A stretch of DNA of 64,000 bases, from assembly GCA_020635395.1 (NCBI GenBank), contig JACJZV010000001.1, positions 930,001-994,000 on the forward strand, read 5' to 3'. Positions 19,001-26,515 of this stretch are shown here, piece by piece (the stretch's first letter is position 1; every line of letters begins with the position of its first letter). The DNA comes from Flavobacteriales bacterium. GTDB lineage: Bacteria; Bacteroidota; Bacteroidia; NS11-12g; UBA9320. The notes below the pieces were generated by a model. That model saw nothing but the letters and a program-made list of their open reading frames with translations. It was not told the origin of the DNA and searched no databases. Made by a program: the position numbers and the translations under genes.

Positions 19001-19883
19001 ATACTTGAATCTGCATATCGACTACAAAAGCACTCCACCATGTTTTAATACAGAATATAAAAAGACTATTTGGGTCAACAAAATCCCTCGAATTGAATTA
19101 GTAGATTCAGCAATTAAGGGTTGTGAACCATTTTTATTTGCCCCAACCGTTGAGGCTACCGAAAATATAAATTGGCCAGTTGCACAAATTGATTGGAAAA
19201 TTGGAAATCAAACCACGGCCAACAAAAATCCAAAGGTGATTTTAACTGAACCTGGATTGTATGATGTTTCAATCCACACCTCTGCCAAAAATTGCTCATT
19301 CGATACCATTTGGAAAGACTATTTGCAGATTTACCCTTCGCCAAATGTTGCTTTTGTGGCCAATCCGAGCGGTCAGGTTTCTATTCGCAAAGCCGATATT
19401 CAATTTCAAAACAAAACTACACATAGCTCGGAATATTCTGTTTTATGGAATTTTGGAACAGGCAATGCCAATGACACAAGTAACCAATTGAACCCAGTAT
19501 TTTCTTTTACTAAAGATACCGGAACATTCAACGTAGTGCTGTGGGTTACTGACAAAATGGGGTGCAAAGACTCGGCCTCATCATGCATTTTAGTGATGTC
19601 TGATATTCAAATTTTTGTGCCTAATGTGTTCTCGCCAAACCAAAAGGGGCAAGAGGCCAATAACTATTTTTATGTTTATGGCAATCATGTATCCGATTTT
19701 CATATTCAGATTTTTAATCGGTGGGGTAATGAAGTGTTTTCATCTGATGATATCAACCAAGCGTGGGACGGCAAGGTAAATGGAGTTTATTGCGAGACTG
19801 GCGTGTTTGGGTATCAAATACAAGCTACCAGCACATCAGGAGATCAATACAAATTGGCCGGAACATTATTATTGCTGCGGTAA
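16062..19883 (+). CDS. Giant secreted protein with gliding-motility-associated C-terminal domain (CHU_C), paralogue B
   Basis: A 1273-residue paralogue of the preceding gene. Translation appears to use TTG 16062, because the signal peptide (KKFAVISFLFMLGIVPALA) begins on the next codon and the first downstream Met falls inside its hydrophobic core. The mature start SHILGGEITYK mirrors paralogue A. Other shared motifs in the same order are YRDC, the TIDF segment, NSPAL, a P(V/I)GI.L..(N/T)GD.I.(Y/F)TP block, E.WRK, VRKDVQ and NNPP. The middle is beta-rich; a PKD-like module (VLWNFGTGNANDTS) lies near 1126. The end is CHU_C (FVPNVFSPNQKGQ, IQIFNRWGNEVF, QAWDGKVNG, LAGTLLLLR). It is about 290 residues shorter than paralogue A, mostly in the middle. 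T9SS-exported surface protein of unknown ligand. Confidence 0.85.
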   Translation: MKKFAVISFLFMLGIVPALASHILGGEITYKHKEKNIYDVFVTIYRDCGECKLAGAGGGSSTQDCGNVKLNLRKSGRMGCSPTDLKEFTLTRTSIQSIIPMCQGASSLCESDSGFAKGYEAHVFQATIDFDDYSEYVDCGFDLFVKQSSRASDITTIYSVDEQAFCNYAFINPSYNHNSPALSQNFDLLISVNKPVRSNVLAFNSLDEDSIAVSFQSPLRDYSTAMTYTGSFWAGKPLSVWCNGSSTCTANRFAEIPVGIYLGQNGDVIYTPVNYGEKSIMVVQIEKWRKSVNGSILLSVVRKDVQLEVSSFGNDNNPPKLIENDLVKYFCAGYETCLDIFAKDLPVKLPGGGYANQDTVHFKWQTDIKNAVISEVATAAAPYRKLQICWIPSLNDQGKDFELNLEISDNHCPVNARQFAKYILHVNKRPEVEVSVKELWCQNAHVEIKHIDESQPYLLSWGVYNPSGEKLFESNRITDTAWLKEAGSYVIKGSLSDYYCNSNFENDLIISDNSVPILGKIEGGFNYCVNDTIELGFKPQFGVELSEIEWFSGGQSIDSAQLRIPAYWLANDSLAVRVLGNRKGLVCQNEINVPLIIGQGPDIEFDTTFSLCMGDIVNLDLLVNGMEGQWKAINHDFLSQGNLLKTGKESNLFQSKYLCQSLTAIDLSSGCTSIDTICFWAKAISDVSIKNTVICKSSPEFNLSNMLNQWVDLSKNGIIWKVDGNESNELIDVLSMLSGKHVVECFFTNEFGCKTYSTATLELRENLDLTQLKNHSICQGNVDDLNKIFDLGFVGGIWYSISDYGIITNNTLNDTFCGISQLNYTYDNFGCYASVDVEIEVKCKPEVSLQNPDTMCFNYPEVELKAIPAIGFYRGDNVLGNKLTLDNTIKMYYFDYVVNNDGCQFIYPDSVLGYSQAEFVLSGNILDEICENDTLILPKITVSNGVLKAFAEFSLDTFTVANGVFDRMSFTATKRDIDRGYLNLHIDYKSTPPCFNTEYKKTIWVNKIPRIELVDSAIKGCEPFLFAPTVEATENINWPVAQIDWKIGNQTTANKNPKVILTEPGLYDVSIHTSAKNCSFDTIWKDYLQIYPSPNVAFVANPSGQVSIRKADIQFQNKTTHSSEYSVLWNFGTGNANDTSNQLNPVFSFTKDTGTFNVVLWVTDKMGCKDSASSCILVMSDIQIFVPNVFSPNQKGQEANNYFYVYGNHVSDFHIQIFNRWGNEVFSSDDINQAWDGKVNGVYCETGVFGYQIQATSTSGDQYKLAGTLLLLR

Positions 19884-19892
19884 ATTATTGTT

Positions 19893-21287
19893 TTGAGTCA
19901 AAATTCTTTCTTTAGAAAAAAAATTACATGGATTTTAATTGCCTATGGGCTGTTTCAAATAGCTTTCATAACCTACCCTCCGTTGGATGCCGCACACAAT
20001 TGGCGACAAACCGTTACCGCCATGATTGCTCGAAACATGGTGCAGCAAAACGGATCGTTGCTCTACCCGGAGGTTGACTATTTGGAAAACGGTAATGGAA
20101 TAATTGCCACAGAATTTCCTTTTATGCAGGGTTGCATTTCGGTTTGCATCAAATTGTTCGGTTTTCAACATTGGTATGGCCGATTAGTTAATCTTATTGC
20201 TGTAATGACGGCATACTTGGCACTCTATTTTCTGATTAAAAGATACAGTTCCGAAAGTATGGCCGTTTACTCCGTTTTGGGATTAATGTTTTCGCTTTGG
20301 TTTGTTTTTGGCAGAGATATTATGCCCGATACCTTTTCTGTTTCCTTGGTTATCGTTTCTCTGTGGTTCTTTTCAGAATATATGGAAAAGGGAAATTATT
20401 GGAGTTTGTTTATTGGTAGCGTTCTGCTTTCATTGGGTGTGCTGTCAAAAATTCCGGCATTGGTACCGGTGGCTTCGTTGCTGTTTTTTTTATTGGGCAA
20501 TTACCCAATTCAAAAAAAAGTACTCCTCTGTTTTGCAGTTATTTTATCCTTGATGCCGGTTTACTGGTGGTATTTTAAGTGGGTTCCGCATCTTATTAGT
20601 CTCAACCAAAAACCACTTTTTTTTCCAAGAAGTTTGCGAGAGGGTTTTTTTGAAATCATGGAATATAAGAGTGCCGTGATTGAACAATTTACATTTCACA
20701 CCTTTTTTGCGTTTTCCGGGTTTATATTAGCCGTTGGCGGAGTTGTTTTGTTGATAAAAAAACATCTAAAAATAGAGTTGTTGGTTTTAGTGGCATTGAG
20801 TTTTACAATGATTTTGTTCATATTTAAAACCGGAAATGTTTTTCCAAGACATAGTTATTACATGGTTCCGTTTGCACCCGTCATGGCCGTGCTTTTGGGA
20901 TATTTGTTGCACAATATACCTCATAAATGGGCAATAGGCTTGCTTGCGGTTTTCATAATTGAATCGGTGGCCAACCAACATCATGATTTTCTTAGAAGGC
21001 CAACGAGAGAGTATCTATTAAACTTGGAAGAAATGGCAAATGGTTTTTCGGACAGGAATATGAAAATTGTATGCAATGGTGGTGAAAATCCGCAGTTGAT
21101 TTATTTTATCAATAGGAGAGGGTGGTCGGTTGAAACATCAACAATAACCAATAAAAGTTTGAAAAATTGGATGGATAAAGATGCTCAATTTTTATTTATT
21201 GATAAAACTAAAGGTGTGGTTGAAGAAACCATTTTATTTCCCAAAATTATTTCAACCAAAGAGGTGGATGTTTATAGGCTCAAATAA
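19893..21287 (+). CDS. Polytopic GT-C-like glycosyltransferase (GT39/ArnT-like)
   Basis: A 464-residue integral membrane protein with about ten hydrophobic segments. The first luminal/periplasmic loop carries TYPPLDAAHNWRQTVTAMIA: an acidic residue just after the first membrane segment, followed by the HxWRQ pattern of the GT39/RgtA-D/ArnT-like GT-C superfamily. These enzymes move sugars from polyprenyl-phosphate donors to lipids, glycans or proteins on the outer face of the inner membrane. The C-terminal ~90 residues are soluble. TTG 19893 is the only reasonable start: there is no ATG before residue 43, which lies after the first segment. The gene begins 9 nt after the CHU_C gene, so co-transcription and a role in modifying surface material are plausible but unproven. 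Confidence 0.7.
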   Translation: MSQNSFFRKKITWILIAYGLFQIAFITYPPLDAAHNWRQTVTAMIARNMVQQNGSLLYPEVDYLENGNGIIATEFPFMQGCISVCIKLFGFQHWYGRLVNLIAVMTAYLALYFLIKRYSSESMAVYSVLGLMFSLWFVFGRDIMPDTFSVSLVIVSLWFFSEYMEKGNYWSLFIGSVLLSLGVLSKIPALVPVASLLFFLLGNYPIQKKVLLCFAVILSLMPVYWWYFKWVPHLISLNQKPLFFPRSLREGFFEIMEYKSAVIEQFTFHTFFAFSGFILAVGGVVLLIKKHLKIELLVLVALSFTMILFIFKTGNVFPRHSYYMVPFAPVMAVLLGYLLHNIPHKWAIGLLAVFIIESVANQHHDFLRRPTREYLLNLEEMANGFSDRNMKIVCNGGENPQLIYFINRRGWSVETSTITNKSLKNWMDKDAQFLFIDKTKGVVEETILFPKIISTKEVDVYRLK

Positions 21288-21842
21288 TCAAGCCTTAGTT
21301 TCCGATACATGATCGAAAAATTTAGTCAATCTTGTTGTTTGCTCCTCAGAGTATGGCAATTCTTTCAGAGACATCAACAATTCGCCCCTATTTGCTCTAA
21401 AAGAAATAAGCTGCAATTTGTGCAGAGCCAGCAATTGTTCGGGGGTTGTCAAGTAGCATTTTTTTCGGCTTATCCAATAAGTCTCCCCTTCAACCTCCGC
21501 TTTTTTTAAGTTTAGAAAAAATGCTATAATCCTATTGGCAAAGCTATCTTTCAATATATTTAAAGTGATAGTTTTGTCAATGGTTGCTGCCACATTAAAA
21601 ATGTTTGTGTAAATAAGGTCTTCTTTTGTGCTTTTTTTAGGTATTAATTCCCGAATGGCAAAAACTCTTAAAAACCCTATCAAATTTGGTAAGTCGGCCT
21701 GAAATTGCAGTTCAATATCGTTATATTTTCCTTTAATAATTCCTGAATTTTTGGCAATAAGAACAGACCAATGATTGGCGGCAACTTCGTTTTCATAATA
21801 ACCCAAATTTCCTTTTTTACTTTGGTCGGGAGTAATTGGCAT
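21288..21842 (-). CDS. Hypothetical cytosolic protein
   Basis: A 184-residue protein with no signal peptide or membrane segment and no family I recognise. It starts MPITPDQSKKGNLGYYENEV and has mixed alpha/beta character with two Leu-rich helical stretches (IGFLRVFAIRELIP and TPEQLLALHKLQLI). ATG 21842 is backed by a -7 element 28 nt upstream. Its stop codon abuts the stop of the convergent glycosyltransferase gene with no spacer. It diverges from rel, sharing a ~100-bp promoter region. No function is proposed. Confidence 0.7.
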   Translation of the reverse strand: MPITPDQSKKGNLGYYENEVAANHWSVLIAKNSGIIKGKYNDIELQFQADLPNLIGFLRVFAIRELIPKKSTKEDLIYTNIFNVAATIDKTITLNILKDSFANRIIAFFLNLKKAEVEGETYWISRKKCYLTTPEQLLALHKLQLISFRANRGELLMSLKELPYSEEQTTRLTKFFDHVSETKA

Positions 21843-21870
21843 AAATTATATATCTATGTATGTCAGTGGA

Positions 21871-21878
21871 CAAAGCTA
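21871..21878 (-). promoter_or_regulatory. Bacteroidota -7 promoter element
   Basis: TAGCTTTG on the minus strand, 28 nt before ATG 21842 of the hypothetical gene. Confidence 0.5.
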
Positions 21879-21924
21879 TGAAAAATTCCCATTTTGATAC
21901 AATCATTTTACCCACTTTGAAATG

Positions 21925-21932
21925 TATTTTTG
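21925..21932 (+). promoter_or_regulatory. Bacteroidota -7 promoter element
   Basis: TATTTTTG, 11 nt before ATG 21944 of the rel/spoT gene. Confidence 0.5.
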
Positions 21933-21943
21933 AAAACTGAAAG

Positions 21944-24139
21944 ATGGCAAGACTTAGCGAAGAAGAAGAAAAAAGAGAAATCCTCAACAGATACAGAGGA
22001 TTGCTTAGGGTTTCAAAAGACAGCAGAAACGAAGGTGATGGTAAAATAATCAGACGAGCGTTTGAAATGGCTGTTGATGCCCATAAAGATATGCGTCGCA
22101 AATCGGGCGAGCCATACATCTATCATCCTATTGCAGTTGCCCGCATTGCCGCCGAAGAATTGGGTTTAGGAACCACCTCTATTGTATGTGCATTGCTGCA
22201 TGATGTGGTGGAAGATACAGACATAACCCTCGAAGAAATTTCCAAAAAATTTGGAAAAAAAGTAGCCCATATTATCGACGGCCTCACTAAAATGAGTGGC
22301 TATTTTGGCCAATCAAACTCGCCGCAGGCCGAAAATTTTAGACGGATGCTGCTAACACTAAGTGATGATGTGAGGGTAATTTTGATAAAACTATGCGACC
22401 GACTGCACAACATGCGAACCCTCGAGCACATGTCGCAAAAAGGCCAGCTAAAAATTGCTTCAGAAACAAAATATCTATATGCCCCTCTTGCACATAGGTT
22501 GGGCTTATACACTATAAAAACTGAGCTTGAAGATTTATCGTTAAAATATATGGAACCTGAAGTTTTTCAGGACATAAAGCGGAAACTCAGTGCATCAAAA
22601 GAGCAAAGAAATAGGTTTATCCGCAACTTTATTAAACCACTAAAATCAGAGCTTGAAAACTCCGGTTTAGAGTTTGAAATAAAGGGGAGGTCAAAATCTA
22701 TTTCATCTATTTTGGACAAAATGCAAAAGCAGAAAATAGACTTTGAACAAGTTTATGACCTGTTTGCCATTCGCATAATTGCAAAATCTGAACATGACCG
22801 CGAAAAAAGCGATTGCTGGAATGTCTATTCAATAGTTACCAGCATATACCGACCAAATCCGGAGCGGCTTCGCGACTGGATTTCTTCACCAAGAAGCAAT
22901 GGTTATGAATCATTGCATACCACCGTAATGGGCCCCGGAGGAAAATGGGTGGAGGTGCAAATAAGAACCGAGCGAATGGATGACATTGCCGAAAAGGGAT
23001 ATGCAGCCCATTGGCGATATAAACAAGGCAATCACTCGGATGCCTCTGGCTTGGATGATTGGCTATCTCGTGTGCGTGAAATTTTGGAAAACCCTCAAGA
23101 CAATGCCATCGACTTTTTGGATGATTTTAAACTGAATTTGTTCAGCGAAGAAATCTTTGTGTTTACTCCAAAGGGGGATATAGTAAGACTTCCATATAAC
23201 GCCACGGCACTTGATTTTGCATTCGAAATTCATACTGATTTAGGTGCCAAATGTATAGGTGCAAAGGTGAACGGAAAACTTGTTCCGCTGAGTCACAAAT
23301 TAATGCGTGGCGACCAAGTTGAGGTTATTTCATCAGCCAAACAAAAGCCCTCAAAAGATTGGCTTGATTTTGTGGTATCGGGCAAAGCAAAAGGTAAAAT
23401 ACGCCATGTTTTAAAAGAAGAAAAACGCAGAAAAGCTGCCGACGGAAAGGAAATTTTGGCTCGAAAATTCAGGAATTGGAAATTGCAACTCAATGCCGAA
23501 AATATGCGAATTCTTTGCCACTATTTTGGAATTATTAGTGAGGCCGATTTTTATGTTTTGGTGGCTGATGATAAAATGCCTCAGGCCGAGGTTAGTTACA
23601 AGCAGTTACTCTCAGACCACAAAGAATCGAAAGATACCCATAAAAAGAGTGAACGACCAGCCGAAACAACAAAGAAAAATACCGAACTTGTTATTGGTGA
23701 TGACATTGACGTGCCTTTTGATTATTCGTTTGCAAAGTGCTGCAACCCTATTCCCGGAGATGAGGTTATGGGGTTTGTTACCGTTGGTGAAGGCATAAAG
23801 GTGCACAGAACCAACTGTAACAATGCCATAAAACTCATGTCGAATTATGGGTATAGAATTATACCTGCACATTGGGCCGATTCTTCGGTTAAAAATAAAA
23901 TATTTACGGCCGGTTTGCAGATTATTGGTATTGACGAAGTTGGATTGGTTGGAAAAATAACAGACGTTGTTTCAAAGCAGAACAAGGTAAATATGCAATC
24001 GGTATCCTTTAAGGCCACCGATGGAACTTTTGTCGGAAATTTGGTGTTGGAGGTAAATGGCAAACAACATCTGGAAAAACTAATTGAGCAGCTAAAAGAA
24101 GTTGACCACCACATTGAGGTGGTTCGCACGGAGTTGTAG
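21944..24139 (+). CDS. rel: Bifunctional (p)ppGpp synthetase/hydrolase (Rel/SpoT)
   Basis: A 731-residue RSH enzyme, normal length. Domains in order: a (p)ppGpp hydrolase HD domain with LLHDVVEDTD (H86, D87), the upstream AHKDMRRKSGEPY block and KLCDRLHNMRTL; a synthetase domain with YDLFAIRII, NGYESLHTTVMGP and WVEVQIRT; a TGS domain (IFVFTPKGDIVRLPYNATAL); and a C-terminal zinc-finger/ACT part with AKCCNPIPGDEVMGFVT and a final ACT domain. Both the HD and synthetase motifs look intact, so it should make and degrade the alarmone from GTP/GDP and ATP during starvation. The gene stands alone with its own promoter, divergent from a hypothetical gene. Confidence 0.97.
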   Translation: MARLSEEEEKREILNRYRGLLRVSKDSRNEGDGKIIRRAFEMAVDAHKDMRRKSGEPYIYHPIAVARIAAEELGLGTTSIVCALLHDVVEDTDITLEEISKKFGKKVAHIIDGLTKMSGYFGQSNSPQAENFRRMLLTLSDDVRVILIKLCDRLHNMRTLEHMSQKGQLKIASETKYLYAPLAHRLGLYTIKTELEDLSLKYMEPEVFQDIKRKLSASKEQRNRFIRNFIKPLKSELENSGLEFEIKGRSKSISSILDKMQKQKIDFEQVYDLFAIRIIAKSEHDREKSDCWNVYSIVTSIYRPNPERLRDWISSPRSNGYESLHTTVMGPGGKWVEVQIRTERMDDIAEKGYAAHWRYKQGNHSDASGLDDWLSRVREILENPQDNAIDFLDDFKLNLFSEEIFVFTPKGDIVRLPYNATALDFAFEIHTDLGAKCIGAKVNGKLVPLSHKLMRGDQVEVISSAKQKPSKDWLDFVVSGKAKGKIRHVLKEEKRRKAADGKEILARKFRNWKLQLNAENMRILCHYFGIISEADFYVLVADDKMPQAEVSYKQLLSDHKESKDTHKKSERPAETTKKNTELVIGDDIDVPFDYSFAKCCNPIPGDEVMGFVTVGEGIKVHRTNCNNAIKLMSNYGYRIIPAHWADSSVKNKIFTAGLQIIGIDEVGLVGKITDVVSKQNKVNMQSVSFKATDGTFVGNLVLEVNGKQHLEKLIEQLKEVDHHIEVVRTEL

Positions 24140-24199
24140 TGTAGAGCAAATATGGACAACTATCATGTATTTGTTTAAATGTTATACAACCCAATAGTC

Positions 24200-24207
24200 T
24201 AACTTTG
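24200..24207 (+). promoter_or_regulatory. Bacteroidota -7 promoter element
   Basis: TAACTTTG, 26 nt before ATG 24234 of the Fur-family gene. A possible TTTG -33 element at 24170-24173 is spaced slightly too far (26 nt). Confidence 0.5.
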
Positions 24208-24233
24208 CGTTTTGCTATTCATTCAAAAGAAAA

Positions 24234-24722
24234 ATGAGCGAACAAAAAAGAAATATTCGGGAAGAGGTCAAAGATATTTTCACCAAATATTTGGAAGAAA
24301 AAGGACAACGCAAAACGCCCGAGCGATATGCCATTTTGGATGAAATTTATAGCAAAAAGCACCACTTTGATGTAGAAACACTCTACATACAAATGAAAAA
24401 TAGAAATTATCAGGTTAGTCGAGCCACGGTGTATAATACGCTTGATTTGTTGTTGGAATGTGGGCTTGTGGTAAAACATCAGTTTGGGCAAAACATGGCA
24501 CAATTTGAGCAAGCCTTTGGCTACCGTCAGCACGACCACATGATTTGTACGGTGTGCGGCAAAGTGTCCGAATTTTGTGACCCCCGAATTCAACAAACCT
24601 CCAGCACTATGGGCGATTTGTTGAACTTTGAGGTTACCCAACATTCGCTCAACCTTTACGGAAAACCAAAGCTGGATGAAAATGGATTATGCCTGAATTG
24701 CGATAATCAGGTTTCGTTTTAG
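24234..24722 (+). CDS. Fur-family metal/peroxide-responsive transcriptional regulator
   Basis: A 162-residue Fur-superfamily repressor. The N-terminal winged helix includes GQRKTPERYAILDEI (24-38) and VSRATVYNTLDLL (61-73). Metal-site residues are HDHMIC (H100, D101, H102) and the structural zinc cysteines C105-xx-C108 and C153-xx-C156. The family senses iron (Fur), zinc (Zur) or peroxide (PerR); sequence alone does not settle which, so no symbol is given. purA starts 24 nt downstream, suggesting co-transcription. The start is supported by the upstream -7 element. Confidence 0.92.
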   Translation: MSEQKRNIREEVKDIFTKYLEEKGQRKTPERYAILDEIYSKKHHFDVETLYIQMKNRNYQVSRATVYNTLDLLLECGLVVKHQFGQNMAQFEQAFGYRQHDHMICTVCGKVSEFCDPRIQQTSSTMGDLLNFEVTQHSLNLYGKPKLDENGLCLNCDNQVSF

Positions 24723-24746
24723 AAAAAATTTAAACAGAAAGAAAAC

Positions 24747-26030
24747 ATGGCTGAAAAGGGATTTGTTGATATTGTTTTGGGCTTGCAGTGGGGAGACGAA
24801 GGCAAAGGCAAAATTGCCGATTTTTTGACACCAAACTACGATGTGGTTGCCCGTTTTCAGGGTGGGCCGAATGCCGGACATAGTCTCGAAATAAACAGCA
24901 AAAAACATGTGCTTAACACCATACCAAGTGGTATCTTTCACGAAAACTGCATAAATCTTATTGGCAATGGTGTGGTGGTAGATCCGGTGCGGTTGATGGA
25001 AGAAATAAAACGAACCGAAGCAGCAGGAGCCAACGTTAAGAAAAACCTATACATAAGCCGCAAAGCCAATTTAATTTTGCCTACACACAAATTGGTTGAT
25101 GCTGCATCAGAACAATCAAAAGGCGATGCCAAAATTGGTTCAACCTTGCGGGGCATTGGCCCAACCTATCGCGATAAATATGACCGAAGTGGCCTGCGAT
25201 TGGGCGATATTTTCTTAGAAGATTTTAACGACCGATATACCAAACTTTCGCAAAAACATCTTTGGCAAATAGAAAAACTTGGTTTGGCAGATTATGATTT
25301 GCCTGGCTTGGAAAAAGAGTTTTTTGCATCCTTAGAAGAGTTGAAAAATTACCAATTTGTTGACAGCGAATATTTTGCCAACGAATTGCTAAATAATGGT
25401 AAAAAAATATTGGCAGAAGGTGCACAAGGCTCCATGCTTGATGTGGATTTTGGCTCTTATCCGTTTGTAACTTCGTCCAACACCATTTCGGGCGGCATGT
25501 CTGTTGGGCTGGGCATTGCCCCCAAATATATTCGTTCTGTAAAAGGTATTTTTAAAGCCTATTGCACACGGGTGGGAAGTGGACCGTTTCCGTCGGAGTT
25601 GCACAATATCATGGGCGAAGAACTACGAAAAAAAGGCTTTGAATTTGGAGCAACCACTGGGCGACCTCGGCGTTGTGGATGGCTTGATTTGGTGGCCTTG
25701 AAATATGCGGTGATGCTCAGTGGTGTAGATGAGCTAATTATGATGAAATCGGATGTGCTGAGTGGTTTTGAAGAGGTAAAAGTAGGAGTGGGGTACAAAG
25801 ACAAAAGCGGCAACACCACGCATCAAATTCCGTTTGATTTTATTCAAGCCGATTTGGAATCGGTATATGAAAGTCATGCAGGATGGTCGGAAGATTTGAC
25901 CGCCGTTAGGTCAGAGGCTGAGTTTCCACAAACATTTGCCAACTACATTCATTGGCTCGAAAACCAAATAGGAACGAAAATAAAAATCATCTCTTTGGGT
26001 CCGGATAGAGTTCAAACAGTGGTGAGGTAG
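24747..26030 (+). CDS. purA: Adenylosuccinate synthetase
   Basis: A 427-residue enzyme of full length that joins IMP and aspartate using GTP, the first committed step to AMP. Seen: LGLQWGDEGKGKIAD with the catalytic Asp at residue 17 and GGPNAGHS with the catalytic His at 45; GSTLRGIGPTYRDK; LAEGAQGSMLDVDFG; and TTGRPRRCGWLDLVALKYA. All active-site blocks are intact. It lies 24 nt behind the Fur-family gene. A weak inverted repeat follows it. Confidence 0.98.
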   Translation: MAEKGFVDIVLGLQWGDEGKGKIADFLTPNYDVVARFQGGPNAGHSLEINSKKHVLNTIPSGIFHENCINLIGNGVVVDPVRLMEEIKRTEAAGANVKKNLYISRKANLILPTHKLVDAASEQSKGDAKIGSTLRGIGPTYRDKYDRSGLRLGDIFLEDFNDRYTKLSQKHLWQIEKLGLADYDLPGLEKEFFASLEELKNYQFVDSEYFANELLNNGKKILAEGAQGSMLDVDFGSYPFVTSSNTISGGMSVGLGIAPKYIRSVKGIFKAYCTRVGSGPFPSELHNIMGEELRKKGFEFGATTGRPRRCGWLDLVALKYAVMLSGVDELIMMKSDVLSGFEEVKVGVGYKDKSGNTTHQIPFDFIQADLESVYESHAGWSEDLTAVRSEAEFPQTFANYIHWLENQIGTKIKIISLGPDRVQTVVR

Positions 26031-26102
26031 AGGGGCATTATTCCGGATACTTAACTTCAAATTTGGTGTCATCGGTCTGATTTCCATGAATCAAAGAGTT
26101 TC

Positions 26103-26140
26103 AAAATGGGACAATTTAATCATTTGAACTGGCCCATTTT
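26103..26140. terminator. Possible hairpin after purA
   Basis: AAAATGGG at 26103-26110 and CCCATTTT at 26133-26140 are perfect 8-nt arms with a 22-nt loop, about 75 nt past the purA stop. The large loop makes it a weak terminator candidate. Confidence 0.3.
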
Positions 26141-26241
26141 GGGTTTAAACAATCGGCTGAACTTAGTATGGTGTATGGTTTGGAACAAAGTTCAACAGGT
26201 TCCTACGAAATTGACAGCTTGATAAGAAACCAAAACCAAAT

Positions 26242-26450
26242 CCAGCTCCGTAGGAGCCGTATCTTAATAGACTTATTAAACCAAGACAATTGCAACTCCG
26301 TAGTAGTGAAATATCGCCTCGTTTCAAAGCATGTCGCCCCTACGGGACTATGATTCGTTTGTGTTGTTAGGTTATTATGATATCGCCCCTATGGGGCTAC
26401 GATCTGATTGCGTCGTTTTGTTATTATGATGTTGCCCCGCTGGGGCTTGA
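26242..26450. repeat. Cluster of short palindromic repeats with 49-50 bp spacing
   Basis: The only gene-free stretch above 300 bases (26031-26515) holds this cluster. Three hairpin cores start with GCCCC at 26336, 26385 and 26434, exactly 49 bp apart: GCCCCTACGGGAC (degenerate), GCCCCTATGGGGC and GCCCCGCTGGGGC. They share a flank ending GTTATTATGAT. Upstream, a second core type, GCTCCGTAGGAGC (26245-26257), recurs in decayed form 50 bp later (CTCCG at 26296). The copies diverge from each other, so the array is old. This resembles intergenic palindromic repeat families common in Bacteroidota. I see no transposase nearby and no CRISPR-like identical repeats with unique spacers. No promoter other than the -7 element at 26503 is evident. 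Confidence 0.7.
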
Positions 26451-26502
26451 AAATGGAATATTAAAAACTTGCAACGCCCGCCCTCAAAACAAAAAAATGC
26501 CC

Positions 26503-26510
26503 TATTTTTG
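26503..26510 (+). promoter_or_regulatory. Bacteroidota -7 promoter element, abutting the start codon
   Basis: TATTTTTG ends 5 nt before ATG 26516, so the mRNA may have almost no leader. Confidence 0.45.
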
Positions 26511-26515
26511 ACCAC

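Noticed and set aside
26242..26450. Possible CRISPR array
   Set aside because: The repeats are diverged palindromes with similar, not unique, sequence between them, only two or three units of each type, and no cas gene nearby.
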